A DNA stretch of 64,000 nucleotides from Micromonospora gifhornensis (GCF_016863515.1 NZ_BOPA01000019.1:1-64000); one strand, 5' to 3'. Shown: positions 1-8,346, numbered from the stretch's first letter. Notes: generated by a model not told the origin, from the sequence alone. Numbers and translations: made by a program.

Positions 1-46
1 ATTGTTAAGCAAGAAATAGACCTGAGATTTCTGGACGGGGATTCCC

Positions 47-1459
47 ATGCGCGAAAATAACTCAAGTCGCGACTTTCAACGATTGACCTTCACCGACCGC
101 GAGATCCTGTCCACGGCCACGCACCCCGACTTCCGGGCCTGGCTGGCGCGTGTCCGGCACATCGGCGGTTGCCAACATCCCGTGCACCTGGTCGGCCACA
201 CGATGACCGTGGACGCCGCCACCGGCCGCCTGGTGCACGCGTTCACGTCGGCGGAGCAGCCGCACGGGCGGCTCACCATCGCCTGCGGCAACCGCCGCCA
301 GTCCCGCTGCGAACCGTGCGCCCGGCTGCACCAGGGCGACACGTACCAACTTGTTGTGTCGGGGCTCGCCGGCGGCAAGGGCGTCCCCGACACTGTGCGC
401 AGGCATCCGCGTGTGTTCGTGACGTTCACCGCGCCGAGCTTCGGCCCGGTCCACCGGCACACCACCGACGAGCCCTGCCGGCCGTCACGCGGTCGTCGGG
501 GCCTCGTCTGCGGTCACGGCCGGCCGTTGTGGTGCCTCGACCGGCACCCGAGCGGCGACGCGCTCACCGGCTCCCCACTGTGCCCGGAGTGCTACGACTA
601 CCCGGCCGCGGTGCTGTGGAACGCCCACACCCGCGACCTGTGGCAACGGCTGCACCGCAACCTCTACGAGGGCATCGCCACCACGCGCGGCATTTCCCGC
701 ACCGCCGCCCGCAACACGGTCCGCGTCGCCTACGCCAAGGTCGCGGAGTACCAGCGGCGCGGTTCGGTGCACTTCCACGCCGTCATGCGCTTCGACGGCC
801 CCACCCCCGACACCCCAACCCCGGCATGGGCAACCCTGCCGCTGCTGGTGCAGACCATCCGCACCGCGACGCGCCGGGTGCACCTGGCCGTGCCCGGCCT
901 CGACACCATCTTGCGGTTCGGGGCGCAGCTCGACATCCGGCCCATCCTGCCCGGTCGCGGCGGCGACGACGACTTGACCGAGCGGGCCGTGGCCTCCTAC
1001 ATCGCCAAGTACGTCACCAAGCCTGATGTCGCCGGCATCACCGTGGACCGGCCCATCCGCCACGCCATCAGCATCTCGGTGCTTCCCGTCACCGAGCACG
1101 CCCGCACCCTCATCCGCATCTGCTGGACCCTCGGCAGGCGACCCGAGTACAAGGCGCTGAACCTGCGGCGGTGGGCACACCAACTCGGCTACCGAGGCCA
1201 CATCGCCAGCAAAAGCCGCGCCTACTCCACCACCTACACCGCGCTACGCGCCGCCCGCGAACAACACCGCCGCGACCAGCACCAGGAGGACACCCACGAC
1301 GACACCCCCGACGCCATCACCGACAAACACTGGACCTACGCCGGAACCGGCCACACCGCCGGACAAGCCATGTTCGCCGACGCCATCGCAGACGACCTCC
1401 AAGCCGCCCGCGATGCCGCTCAGGACGTACGTGCGGGCGGTGACCGCGATGGGCCGTGA
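47..1459 (+). CDS. RepSA-like replication initiator protein
   Basis: A 470-residue protein resembling the replication initiators of pSAM2-type actinomycete elements, which nick and replicate the excised circle by a rolling-circle mechanism. Residues about 85-100 and 190-200 contain CxxC pairs, a probable zinc-binding region. The metal-binding HUH motif is visible as HFH in GSVHFHAV at about residue 245. The YIAKYVTK stretch at about residue 330 supplies candidate catalytic tyrosines. The C-terminus is charged and low-complexity. The start follows a weak GGGGAT and fits the family. The gene overlaps the next start by 11 bp, suggesting coupled translation. The family call rests on motifs and context. 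Confidence 0.85.
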   Translation: MRENNSSRDFQRLTFTDREILSTATHPDFRAWLARVRHIGGCQHPVHLVGHTMTVDAATGRLVHAFTSAEQPHGRLTIACGNRRQSRCEPCARLHQGDTYQLVVSGLAGGKGVPDTVRRHPRVFVTFTAPSFGPVHRHTTDEPCRPSRGRRGLVCGHGRPLWCLDRHPSGDALTGSPLCPECYDYPAAVLWNAHTRDLWQRLHRNLYEGIATTRGISRTAARNTVRVAYAKVAEYQRRGSVHFHAVMRFDGPTPDTPTPAWATLPLLVQTIRTATRRVHLAVPGLDTILRFGAQLDIRPILPGRGGDDDLTERAVASYIAKYVTKPDVAGITVDRPIRHAISISVLPVTEHARTLIRICWTLGRRPEYKALNLRRWAHQLGYRGHIASKSRAYSTTYTALRAAREQHRRDQHQEDTHDDTPDAITDKHWTYAGTGHTAGQAMFADAIADDLQAARDAAQDVRAGGDRDGP

Positions 1460-1643
1460 AACCGCACCCGCCCGCGCAAGTCGCCACCCTCGGGCTCTCC
1501 CAGGCGGCCAGACGGGCGGACGGACTCGACGCCACAACGCCGAGTACGTACGCAAGCTGCTTGACGGGTGGCCCCCGTTGACAGAGGAACAACGCTCGGC
1601 GCTCGTCCTCCTTATCCGACGATCGGATCGGCCGGCAGCATGA
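1449..1643 (+). CDS. Small element-associated protein
   Basis: A 64-residue basic protein beginning inside the end of rep. Its N-terminal half is rich in Arg, Gly and Ala. Its C-terminal half reads YVRKLLDGWPPLTEEQRSAL, a pattern I recognise in small proteins next to rep/int genes of actinomycete elements. Function unknown; no helix-turn-helix like that of an excisionase is evident. A start 36 bp upstream at 1413 is possible but would lengthen the overlap with rep. The stop codon lies inside the left arm of the terminator hairpin at 1631-1671. Confidence 0.6.
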   Translation: MGRETAPARASRHPRALPGGQTGGRTRRHNAEYVRKLLDGWPPLTEEQRSALVLLIRRSDRPAA

Positions 1644-1671
1644 CAAGCCGATCACTCGTCATGCTGCCGGC
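1631..1671. terminator. Bidirectional hairpin between rep and int
   Basis: A perfect 14-bp inverted repeat (GCCGGCAGCATGAC at 1631-1644, its complement at 1658-1671) with a 13-nt loop. It lies between the ends of two convergent genes and covers the stop codon of the small gene. No T-run follows, as is common in high-GC actinobacteria. A recombination or regulatory role is not excluded. Confidence 0.7.
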
Positions 1672-1676
1672 GGTCG

Positions 1677-3095
1677 TCAGCTCGCCCGACGCGCCGAATC
1701 CTTCGGCGTGATTCTCACCGTCTCGGGGTCGAACCCCTTGCGCCCCCGAACGGCGGGAAGGATGGTGACGTCCATGAGCGTGCCGATGATCTCGCGGCGT
1801 TGGTCGTTGGTCACCTCGTCGGAGTACCACCACTCCCGCACGTTCGGGGCGGCAACAGCCGGGCCGAGGACGTCAACGCGGCCCGCATCGGCCATTTTCG
1901 CCTCGATCTCGGCAATATCTGCCTCGGCTGCCTCGGTGCCAGCGAGCATCGTTGACCTCGGAATGCGTTTCTTGGCGTAGTCGATCCCGAGTTGCTTGAG
2001 CAGAACGCGGCTCGCCTCCAACTCCTCACGCAGCGCGTCCACGTCCGGGCGATCGTGGTCGACCAGCAGATCAGCCCCGTCACGCTCGATGATGGCGATC
2101 ACGACATCACTCACCAGCTCGTCCACGGGCTCAACCGCCCGGCTGACATGCTTACCCGTGCGGCACGTGTAGTTCTTCGCCCCGGTCTTCGACTGGCCGC
2201 TCATGTTGACCGTCTCACCGCAGACACCACAACGGGCCAGCCCGGTATTCATCCCCTTGGCGGACTTACCGGTCCTCTTGCGAGATGGGTTCTCCAAGAT
2301 CGCCTTGACCGCCCGCCATGTCGCCTCGTCCACCAGGGCCGGCCAGGCTGCCTTGGTGACCACCTCGCCCCGGTGCGAGCGCAGACCGGCGTTACGTGGG
2401 CTGGTGAGCCACTTGCGCAGCGTCTCCGTCCGCCACAGGTTTCCCTGCCCGGTTCGCAGCCCGGCATCGTTCAACATGCGAACCTGCGCCGCGAGCTTGC
2501 CCTTGGCGAGAATTGCCCGATAGACCGCCTCCGCCGCCTTGGCCTCCGCTTCGCGCTTCGTCACGCGGTCAGGCTCGTAGCCGAACGGCCGGGGACCGGG
2601 GGCCGGGCGTCCCTTCTCGGCGTGCTGGCGGTTCGCCCGCTTCTGGCGCTCCGACTTCAACTCCGTCTCGTACCGCGCGTCACTCGCCGCGTTGTCGAAG
2701 AATTTGCGCCCCTGCGGAGTCGAGAGGTCGAAGGTCATCCCGCGAGCGTAAGAGACGATCACCGGCTGAGGTGCGGCAAGACACGTCTCGTAGAACCGAT
2801 ATTCGTCGGTCTTCGTCTTCAGCAGCCGCTCGCTCGACCACGCGATAACCACGTTGATCTCACCGGCGGCAATGAGCTTCAGCAGCTTCTCGAAGCCGGG
2901 CCGCCGACGCATCGCGGACTTGTCGTTGTCAACAAGCCGATGCGCTACCGGCCACCGGTTGTACTCCGCGTGGCCATCGCAGTCCTCACCCTGCCGGGCG
3001 ATGCCCTCGCCCTCGCGGCTCGTGCCCTTGTGCGGGTCGTCGGAGAGGCGGAGACAGATCGCGGCTCGCCGGTCCTGGCTGCTCAGCAACGTCAT
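1677..3095 (-). CDS. int: Serine recombinase (integrase) of the element
   Basis: A 472-residue large serine recombinase that would catalyse integration and, with a directionality factor, excision. The resolvase domain comes first, with the presumed nucleophile Ser18 in ICLRLSDD and the conserved AWSSERLL segment near residue 88. A recombinase domain follows at about 155-275. A zinc-ribbon has CGVCGE (about 295) and a later YTCRTGKHV, then a coiled-coil-like Glu/Leu-rich stretch (about 355-405). The length is typical of the shorter large serine recombinases. It is convergent with rep. The ATG at 3095 has no Shine-Dalgarno. Its upstream region crosses the attachment junction, so its promoter would change when the element excises. 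Confidence 0.92.
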   Translation of the reverse strand: MTLLSSQDRRAAICLRLSDDPHKGTSREGEGIARQGEDCDGHAEYNRWPVAHRLVDNDKSAMRRRPGFEKLLKLIAAGEINVVIAWSSERLLKTKTDEYRFYETCLAAPQPVIVSYARGMTFDLSTPQGRKFFDNAASDARYETELKSERQKRANRQHAEKGRPAPGPRPFGYEPDRVTKREAEAKAAEAVYRAILAKGKLAAQVRMLNDAGLRTGQGNLWRTETLRKWLTSPRNAGLRSHRGEVVTKAAWPALVDEATWRAVKAILENPSRKRTGKSAKGMNTGLARCGVCGETVNMSGQSKTGAKNYTCRTGKHVSRAVEPVDELVSDVVIAIIERDGADLLVDHDRPDVDALREELEASRVLLKQLGIDYAKKRIPRSTMLAGTEAAEADIAEIEAKMADAGRVDVLGPAVAAPNVREWWYSDEVTNDQRREIIGTLMDVTILPAVRGRKGFDPETVRITPKDSARRAS

Positions 3096-3105
3096 GCATC
3101 AATAC

Positions 3106-3120
3106 TAGCAAGATCATACC
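3106..3120. other. Attachment-site junction of the integrated element
   Basis: Reading upstream in the frame of the methyltransferase remnant, similarity to the family appears to begin near 3118 (codons Thr-His-Pro-Met-Arg-Trp), while an in-frame TAG sits at 3106-3108. Crossover should therefore lie within this short interval. Serine integrases use very short common cores, so the exact base cannot be set without the other end of the element or an empty site. Confidence 0.55.
3113..3118 (-). promoter_or_regulatory. Possible -10 element for the integrase at the junction
   Basis: On the minus strand the sequence reads TATGAT, a near-perfect -10 hexamer, 17 nt before the integrase ATG. Any -35 would lie in the chromosomal methyltransferase remnant (about 3136-3141) and is not convincing. 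Position and match are seen directly; promoter activity is inferred. Confidence 0.35.
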
Positions 3121-3426
3121 CACCCGATGCGCTGGGTCTTCCTGGACGACCCGGGCGAGGGGGGTCTGCTGGCGGTGCACTCCTACTTCGACCGCCGTCC
3201 GTACATCGAACAGGATGCGACGGGGGTGCCCACCTACATCGAGGCGCACCGTACCTTCGGCGATCGGATCCGGGAGTTGACCGCCGCCGGTTTCGTCCTG
3301 CGTGACGTGATCGAGCCGGAGTGGCCGCCCGGGCACGAGCAGATCTGGGGCCAGTGGAGCCCGCTGCGCGGGCGGCTGTTTCCCGGTACCGCCATCTTCG
3401 TGGCCCAGCGGCCGACCACCGGGTGA
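3118..3426 (+). pseudogene. C-terminal remnant of a SAM-dependent methyltransferase
   Basis: About 100 codons encode the C-terminal part of a class I SAM-dependent methyltransferase: THPMRWVF, a Tyr-Phe-Arg substrate-side strand, a heptad-like HRTFGDRIRELTAAGF helix, and WGQWSPLRGRLFPGTAIFVA at the end. The glycine-rich SAM-binding half is absent and the frame is closed upstream by TAG at 3106. An ATG at 3127 exists but has no ribosome-binding site. The 5' part should lie at the other end of the element, left of the window. Its place just before rpsA matches my recollection of a methyltransferase gene there in related genomes. Confidence 0.8.
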
Positions 3427-3620
3427 TCCGATCCGTGCGTGCCGATCGCGCACGGGGACGCGGCCGGGCCCGGCGGGTGATCCGGCCCACGCCGGACGGG
3501 GACACCGCGTCGCTGGCGTGGGGGCGTGGCTGGTGGGAGCCAGCGGGAAGGGCGGAGAAGGCACCTCTGGTCGAAATCTCCGCTTTCGCGGGTGGTGCGG
3601 TGATGAGGAGACGGGAGGGC

Positions 3621-3651
3621 TTGCACGCTGTGGTAATGCAGCGGGTAGGGT
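3621..3651 (+). promoter_or_regulatory. Putative rpsA promoter
   Basis: TTGCAC (3621-3626) and TAGGGT (3646-3651) form a housekeeping-type promoter with a slightly long 19-bp spacer. The implied 5' leader of about 170 nt before rpsA could hold autoregulatory structure, but I see no clear motif. The rest of the 3427-3828 gap shows no supportable gene. Confidence 0.4.
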
Positions 3652-3828
3652 AGAGGATGCGCTCGCGGATCGTGTGCCTCGGCAGGGAGCAGGTGCGCGG
3701 TCGACGGAGTCACATCAAGATCTCGTTCAGCGATTTTTGGGTGGGCCCGCCGGCGGATCCGTTGGCGCGCACAGGTCACCGCGACACCAGCCTGCTGTGA
3801 CACACATCCGACCGGAGCAACCGCCCAC

Positions 3829-5316
3829 ATGACGAGCAGCATCGAGGCCCCCTCGAGCGCCACCAAGGTCACCATCGACGATATCGGCTCTGAGGAAGCT
3901 TTCCTCGCCGCGATCGACGAGACCATCAAGTACTTCAACGACGGCGACATTGTCGAAGGCACCGTCGTCAAGGTCGACCGGGACGAGGTCCTGCTCGACA
4001 TCGGCTACAAGACCGAGGGTGTCATCCCCTCTCGTGAGTTGTCGATCAAGCACGATGTGGACCCGGCAGAGGTCGTCTCGGTCGGTGACCACATCGAGGC
4101 CCTGGTCCTCCAGAAGGAGGACAAGGAGGGGCGGCTGATCCTCTCCAAGAAGCGGGCGCAGTACGAGCGGGCCTGGGGCACGATCGAAAAGATCAAGGAC
4201 GAGGACGGCGTCGTCCGCGGTTCGGTCATCGAGGTGGTCAAGGGTGGCCTCATCCTCGACATCGGGCTGCGTGGCTTCCTGCCGGCCTCGCTGGTCGAGA
4301 TGCGGCGGGTGCGCGACCTGCAGCCGTACGTCGGCCGCGAGCTCGAAGCCAAGATCATCGAGCTGGACAAGAACCGCAACAACGTGGTTCTGTCCCGCCG
4401 GGCGTGGCTGGAGCAGACGCAGTCCGAGGTGCGCACCGAGTTCCTCAACAAGCTCCAGAAGGGGCAGGTCCGCAAGGGCGTCGTCTCCTCGATCGTCAAC
4501 TTCGGCGCGTTCGTCGACCTGGGCGGCGTGGACGGCCTGGTGCACGTCTCCGAGCTGTCCTGGAAGCACATCGACCACCCGTCCGAGGTCGTCGAGGTGG
4601 GCCAGGAGGTCGAGGTCGAGGTCCTGGACGTCGACCTGGACCGCGAGCGGGTCTCGCTGTCGCTGAAGGCGACCCAGGAGGACCCGTGGCGGCAGTTCGC
4701 CCGCACCCACGCGATCCAGCAGATCGTGCCGGGTAAGGTCACCAAGCTGGTGCCGTTCGGTGCGTTCGTCCGGGTGGACGACGGCATCGAGGGCCTGGTC
4801 CACATCTCCGAGCTGGCCGAGCGTCACGTGGAGATCCCGGAGCAGGTCGTCCAGGTCGGCTCCGAGGTCATGGTCAAGGTCATCGACATCGACCTGGAGC
4901 GCCGCCGGATCTCGCTGTCGCTCAAGCAGGCCAACGAGGGCTTCGTCGAGGGCGAGGAGCACTTCGACCCGACCCTCTACGGCATGGCCGCGACCTACGA
5001 CACCGAGGGCAACTACATCTACCCGGAGGGCTTCGACCCGGAGACGGGCGAGTGGCTCGAGGGGTACGACAAGCAGCGCGAGACCTGGGAGAACCAGTAC
5101 GCCGAGGCGCGGCAGCGCTGGGAGGCGCACCAGAAGCAGGTGCAGACCTCTCGGGCCGCCGAGGCCGAGGCCGCTGCCAACCCGCAGCCTGCGCCCACCG
5201 GCACCACCACCACGACCAGCGCGGCCCCCAGCCGCCAGGCCGAGGAGCCCGCTGGCACGCTGGCCACCGACGAGGCGCTCGCCGCTCTGCGCGAGAAGCT
5301 CGCCGGCGGTAAGTGA
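3829..5316 (+). CDS. rpsA: 30S ribosomal protein S1
   Basis: A 495-residue bS1 protein that tethers mRNA to the small ribosomal subunit. Four S1 RNA-binding domains can be read, at about residues 40-108, 125-190, 210-280 and 297-365, each with the Gly-x-Val...Gly-Phe/Leu...Leu-Val-His pattern (GLVHVSELSW, GLVHISELAE). Four domains is the usual actinobacterial number. After residue 380 comes an acidic/aromatic segment and then an Ala/Thr/Pro/Ser-rich tail, likely disordered. Start ATG with GGAG 11 nt upstream. It is monocistronic in appearance, followed by a strong hairpin. Confidence 0.97.
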   Translation: MTSSIEAPSSATKVTIDDIGSEEAFLAAIDETIKYFNDGDIVEGTVVKVDRDEVLLDIGYKTEGVIPSRELSIKHDVDPAEVVSVGDHIEALVLQKEDKEGRLILSKKRAQYERAWGTIEKIKDEDGVVRGSVIEVVKGGLILDIGLRGFLPASLVEMRRVRDLQPYVGRELEAKIIELDKNRNNVVLSRRAWLEQTQSEVRTEFLNKLQKGQVRKGVVSSIVNFGAFVDLGGVDGLVHVSELSWKHIDHPSEVVEVGQEVEVEVLDVDLDRERVSLSLKATQEDPWRQFARTHAIQQIVPGKVTKLVPFGAFVRVDDGIEGLVHISELAERHVEIPEQVVQVGSEVMVKVIDIDLERRRISLSLKQANEGFVEGEEHFDPTLYGMAATYDTEGNYIYPEGFDPETGEWLEGYDKQRETWENQYAEARQRWEAHQKQVQTSRAAEAEAAANPQPAPTGTTTTTSAAPSRQAEEPAGTLATDEALAALREKLAGGK

Positions 5317-5333
5317 CCCGCTAGCAACACCGC

Positions 5334-5378
5334 AGGGCCCCGCTTCGACCCGGATCTCCGGGTTCGAGGCGGGGCCCT
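5334..5378 (+). terminator. rpsA terminator
   Basis: A long imperfect inverted repeat 18 bp after the rpsA stop. The arms begin and end with AGGGCCCCGC and GCGGGGCCCT, pair through about 20 bases with one mismatch and one bulge, and enclose an ATCT loop. It has the shape of the strong GC-rich terminators of actinobacteria; no T-tract. Confidence 0.75.
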
Positions 5379-5510
5379 CGCCGTTACGGATGCGGCGCAC
5401 CGGAGCCCACCGCAGGCCCTCGCCGTCGTGGGTGCCGGTATGGCGCACCGGGCACGGACTTGGCGGGCTCCTGTTTGGCGGTACGGCGATGATCGGGTTG
5501 ACTGAGTGCC

Positions 5511-6692
5511 GTGCTGAAGGTGGGGTTGACCGGCGGGATCGGTTCGGGCAAGAGCGCGGTGGCGCGGCGGTTGGTCGAGCGCGGCGCGGTGCTCGTCGAC
5601 GCCGACCAGCTCTCCCGGGAGGTGGTGGCCCCGGGCACCGACGGGCTGGCCGAGGTGGTGGCCGCCTTCTCCACGCGGGTACTGGACGCCGATGGCGCCC
5701 TCGACCGGGCCGCGCTCGCCGACCTGGTCTTCACCGACGAGGCGGCCCGCCGCCGGTTGGAGGCGATCGTCCACCGCCGGGTGCGGGCGCGTACCGCCGA
5801 GCTGGTCGCTGCCGCGGCACCCGACGCGGTGGTGGTCAACGACGTACCGCTGCTGACGGAGGTGGGGCTGGCACCCACGTACCACCTTGTGGTCGTGGTG
5901 CAGACGGCGCTGGCGACCCGGTTGGAGCGGTTGACCCGCGACCGGGGGATGAGCCGCGCGGACGCCGAGCGGCGCATCGCCGGTCAGGCCGACGACGCCG
6001 GTCGGGCCGCGGTGGCGGACGTGCTGCTCAGCAACGACGGCAGCCTGGCGCAGCTGCACGCGGCGGTCGACGCGCTCTGGTCCGACCGCCTGGTGCCCTT
6101 CGAGGAGAACGTGCGGCATCGGCGGGCGGTGCGGGCGCAGCGGGTGACGCTTACCGAACCGGATCCGACCTGGCCGCAGCAGTACGCCCGGCTGGCCGCC
6201 CGGATCCGGCACGCGATCGCCCCGGCGGACCTGCGGATCGACCACATCGGCTCCACCGCGATGCCGGGTCTGGCCGCCAAGGACGTCATCGACATCCAGC
6301 TCGGCGTGCCGTCCCTGGCCGAGGCCGACGGGCCGCTGGCGCAGCGGCTCGCCGACGCCGGCTTCCCCCGGATGCCGGGCGACTGGTGGGACACCCCACG
6401 AGGGGCGGGCACCGGGCGGTGGGAGAAGCGCCTGCACGGCAGCGCCGATCCGGCCCGCCCGGTCCACCTGCACCTGCGGGTGACCGGGTCACCCGGTTGG
6501 CGGTACGCCCTGCTGATGCGTGACCACCTGCGGGCCGACCCGGACCGGCGGGCCGCCTATCTGATGCTCAAACGGGAACTGGCGGCCTCGGCGCCGGACA
6601 GCGGGACGTACGCGACGGCGAAGGACCCGTGGTTCGACGAGGAGCACCTGCGGGCGGAGGAGTGGGCGGCCAGCACCGGATGGCGTCCGTAG
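5511..6692 (+). CDS. coaE: Dephospho-CoA kinase fused to a GrpB-like domain
   Basis: A 393-residue two-domain protein. Residues 1-200 are dephospho-CoA kinase, which phosphorylates dephospho-CoA in the last step of CoA synthesis. The P-loop GGIGSGKS is at 8-15, a DADxLSRE motif near 32, and the lid arginines near 140-150. Residues about 205-393 match the GrpB/UPF0157 family (HIGSTAMPGLAAKDVIDIQL), a nucleotidyltransferase-fold domain of uncertain role. The same fusion is known in mycobacteria and other actinobacteria. A GTG start is chosen because the P-loop strand begins immediately; no Shine-Dalgarno is obvious. The 3' end faces the next gene with only 16 bp between. Confidence 0.93.
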   Translation: MLKVGLTGGIGSGKSAVARRLVERGAVLVDADQLSREVVAPGTDGLAEVVAAFSTRVLDADGALDRAALADLVFTDEAARRRLEAIVHRRVRARTAELVAAAAPDAVVVNDVPLLTEVGLAPTYHLVVVVQTALATRLERLTRDRGMSRADAERRIAGQADDAGRAAVADVLLSNDGSLAQLHAAVDALWSDRLVPFEENVRHRRAVRAQRVTLTEPDPTWPQQYARLAARIRHAIAPADLRIDHIGSTAMPGLAAKDVIDIQLGVPSLAEADGPLAQRLADAGFPRMPGDWWDTPRGAGTGRWEKRLHGSADPARPVHLHLRVTGSPGWRYALLMRDHLRADPDRRAAYLMLKRELAASAPDSGTYATAKDPWFDEEHLRAEEWAASTGWRP

Positions 6693-6708
6693 CCCGCGCA
6701 GGACGCGG

Positions 6709-8346
6709 TCAACGAGCCTTGGCCGGCCTGGTCAACGGGGGCACCCGGCCGGGTGTCAGGTCGAGTTGGGCCCAGGCGCCGGCCCTGCTCGGCAGCTCCA
6801 ACCGGCGCAGCAGGCCGGACCGGTCGATCCAGTAACGGGTCCGGCCGGCCCCGGTGCCGACCTCGATGACGTCGACCACGGTGCCGGCGAGGTTGTCGCC
6901 GCGTACCCGGTGCGGGCTGCCGGTCGGACCACCGCTGCGGGCGGCGCGCAGCGCCCGCGCCACGAGTGGGTCCAGCGCGTCGGTGCGGTGCGCGCCGGCC
7001 CGCCATCCGGTGGCCGGTGGTGGCAGCGGCGGCGGACCCGCCGGGTCGCCCGACGCCGACGCGTCGATCCGGGTGACGCCGGTGCCGTCCCGGCGGACCA
7101 GGGTGCGGGGGGAATCGGGGTTGTCCAGGTCGGTGACGCCGAGGTAGGCGGTGCCCGAGGTCCAGCTCAACCAGCCGGTGCCGCGCAGATTGGCGTCGGC
7201 CGACGCGGGCAGGGTCACGGTGACGGCGGCACCACCGGCGGCCCGTAACCGGGCGGGTAGGCGCTGCCACCTGTCGCGTTCGGCGGTGGTGAGGGCGCGG
7301 GGCAGGCCGGGACGGCCGCCCAGCGCGTCGACCGGCCGCAGAGTCGGCCGATCGGTGCGGTTCAGGTGTACGGTGACCCGCCCGAGCACGGCGACCGTGG
7401 TCTCCAGCCGGTGCAGCCGTCCGGCGGTGTCCAGCCAGTAGCGGGTGGCGGCGGCCGCGTCGGTGCCCGCTGCTGCGGTGCCCGGCGGGGCGGCCTCCAG
7501 GATGTCGACGTCCTCCCCGTTTCGTCGGTCCCGACCGACCCACCGGCCGGACAGGTCGTCGGCCGGGTCGGGACGTTCGGCGCTGAGCGCGAAGATCATG
7601 GTCAGCAGCGGGGCGAGCCGTTGCTCCGCAGGGATCCGCCAGCCGTCGACCGGAGGGATCAGCGGTGGCATCGCGGGTGCCGGTACCGCGGTGGGGTCGG
7701 GCCGGGACACCAGAACGGCGGGGCTGGCCTGCGCCAGGCCACGCAGCGCGCCGGCACCGGGCCCGCCCACGTCGACGTAGACCAGTTGCCGGGACCAGTC
7801 GACCCAGCCGAGCAGGTCGGTGCGGTTCGTGCCGGCGCCGATCGTGACGTGCAACCCGGCGCGCAGGTCGCGTTGGTTGGTCACCCGCATGACCGCCAAC
7901 CGGTCCCGTTCGGCCGAGGTCATGTCACGTGCCGCGGGCTCGTCCGGGGGCCAGGTGATAAGGGTGACCACCAGCATGACGGCGGAGAGCACGGCGGTGA
8001 GCGCGAGCCCGGTCAGGGTGAGCCGACGTCGTCGGGCGGACCTCTGCCGGGCCTCGTCGGCCTCCTCGTCGGCCCCGGCGAGGTCGTCGTCGGCTGCGTC
8101 CGCGCCGGTGGGGTCGGTGGCTGCACCGAGTAGGCGGTGGGAGAGCCCGGCCCGGCGGGTGCCGGCCCGTCCGGGCAGGCCGGCGGTCGGCGAGCCGTCG
8201 AGGCCGATGCCGGCGGGGGGCCCGATGCCGGCGCGATGTCGGCGCGGGCCGGCGCGGTGCCGATTGTCGCTTCGGGCACCGGACGTCGGTCGCGAACTGT
8301 TCTCCACGGAGGGTGAACGCCTCGGACCGGGATCGGGTGACGACAT
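6709..8346 (-). CDS. Membrane-anchored protein with two extracytoplasmic repeats
   Basis: A 545-residue protein of unknown function. A charged, Pro/Arg-rich cytoplasmic N-terminus (about 1-110) precedes one hydrophobic segment (LTLTGLALTAVLSAVMLVVT, about 125-145), so most of the protein should be outside the cell. The exported part has two related units: each has a Trp-x-Asp/Ser strand, a Pro-rich turn with GW, and a TRYWLDxxGxLxRLE signature (TRYWLDTAGRLHRLE and TRYWIDRSGLLRRLE). That signature recalls lipoprotein carriers of the LppX/LprG/LolA fold, but this is inference. ATG 8346 is a reasonable but unproven start; the open frame continues upstream into uvrB, which I reject. Confidence 0.72.
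   Translation of the reverse strand: MSSPDPGPRRSPSVENSSRPTSGARSDNRHRAGPRRHRAGIGPPAGIGLDGSPTAGLPGRAGTRRAGLSHRLLGAATDPTGADAADDDLAGADEEADEARQRSARRRRLTLTGLALTAVLSAVMLVVTLITWPPDEPAARDMTSAERDRLAVMRVTNQRDLRAGLHVTIGAGTNRTDLLGWVDWSRQLVYVDVGGPGAGALRGLAQASPAVLVSRPDPTAVPAPAMPPLIPPVDGWRIPAEQRLAPLLTMIFALSAERPDPADDLSGRWVGRDRRNGEDVDILEAAPPGTAAAGTDAAAATRYWLDTAGRLHRLETTVAVLGRVTVHLNRTDRPTLRPVDALGGRPGLPRALTTAERDRWQRLPARLRAAGGAAVTVTLPASADANLRGTGWLSWTSGTAYLGVTDLDNPDSPRTLVRRDGTGVTRIDASASGDPAGPPPLPPPATGWRAGAHRTDALDPLVARALRAARSGGPTGSPHRVRGDNLAGTVVDVIEVGTGAGRTRYWIDRSGLLRRLELPSRAGAWAQLDLTPGRVPPLTRPAKAR

Larger units (their letters stand above)
1..3117. mobile_element. Right end of an integrated actinomycete element (AICE-like)
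   Basis: A RepSA-type replication initiator, a small companion gene and a serine recombinase lie together and stop abruptly at a disrupted chromosomal gene. This layout is typical of actinomycete integrative and conjugative elements, in which rep and int sit at one end. The left end, transfer genes and other attachment half lie outside the window. The right boundary is placed between an in-frame TAG at 3106-3108 and the first methyltransferase-like codons at about 3118. No excisionase gene is seen between rep and int. Whether the element can still transfer cannot be judged from this part. Confidence 0.75.

Noticed and set aside
3096-3130. tRNA gene as attachment site of the element
   Set aside because: No tRNA-like sequence at the junction, and the adjacent sequence reads as protein-coding methyltransferase.
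3518-3832. Open frame in the rpsA leader
   Set aside because: Low-complexity product overlapping the likely rpsA promoter; no homology recognised and no ribosome-binding site.
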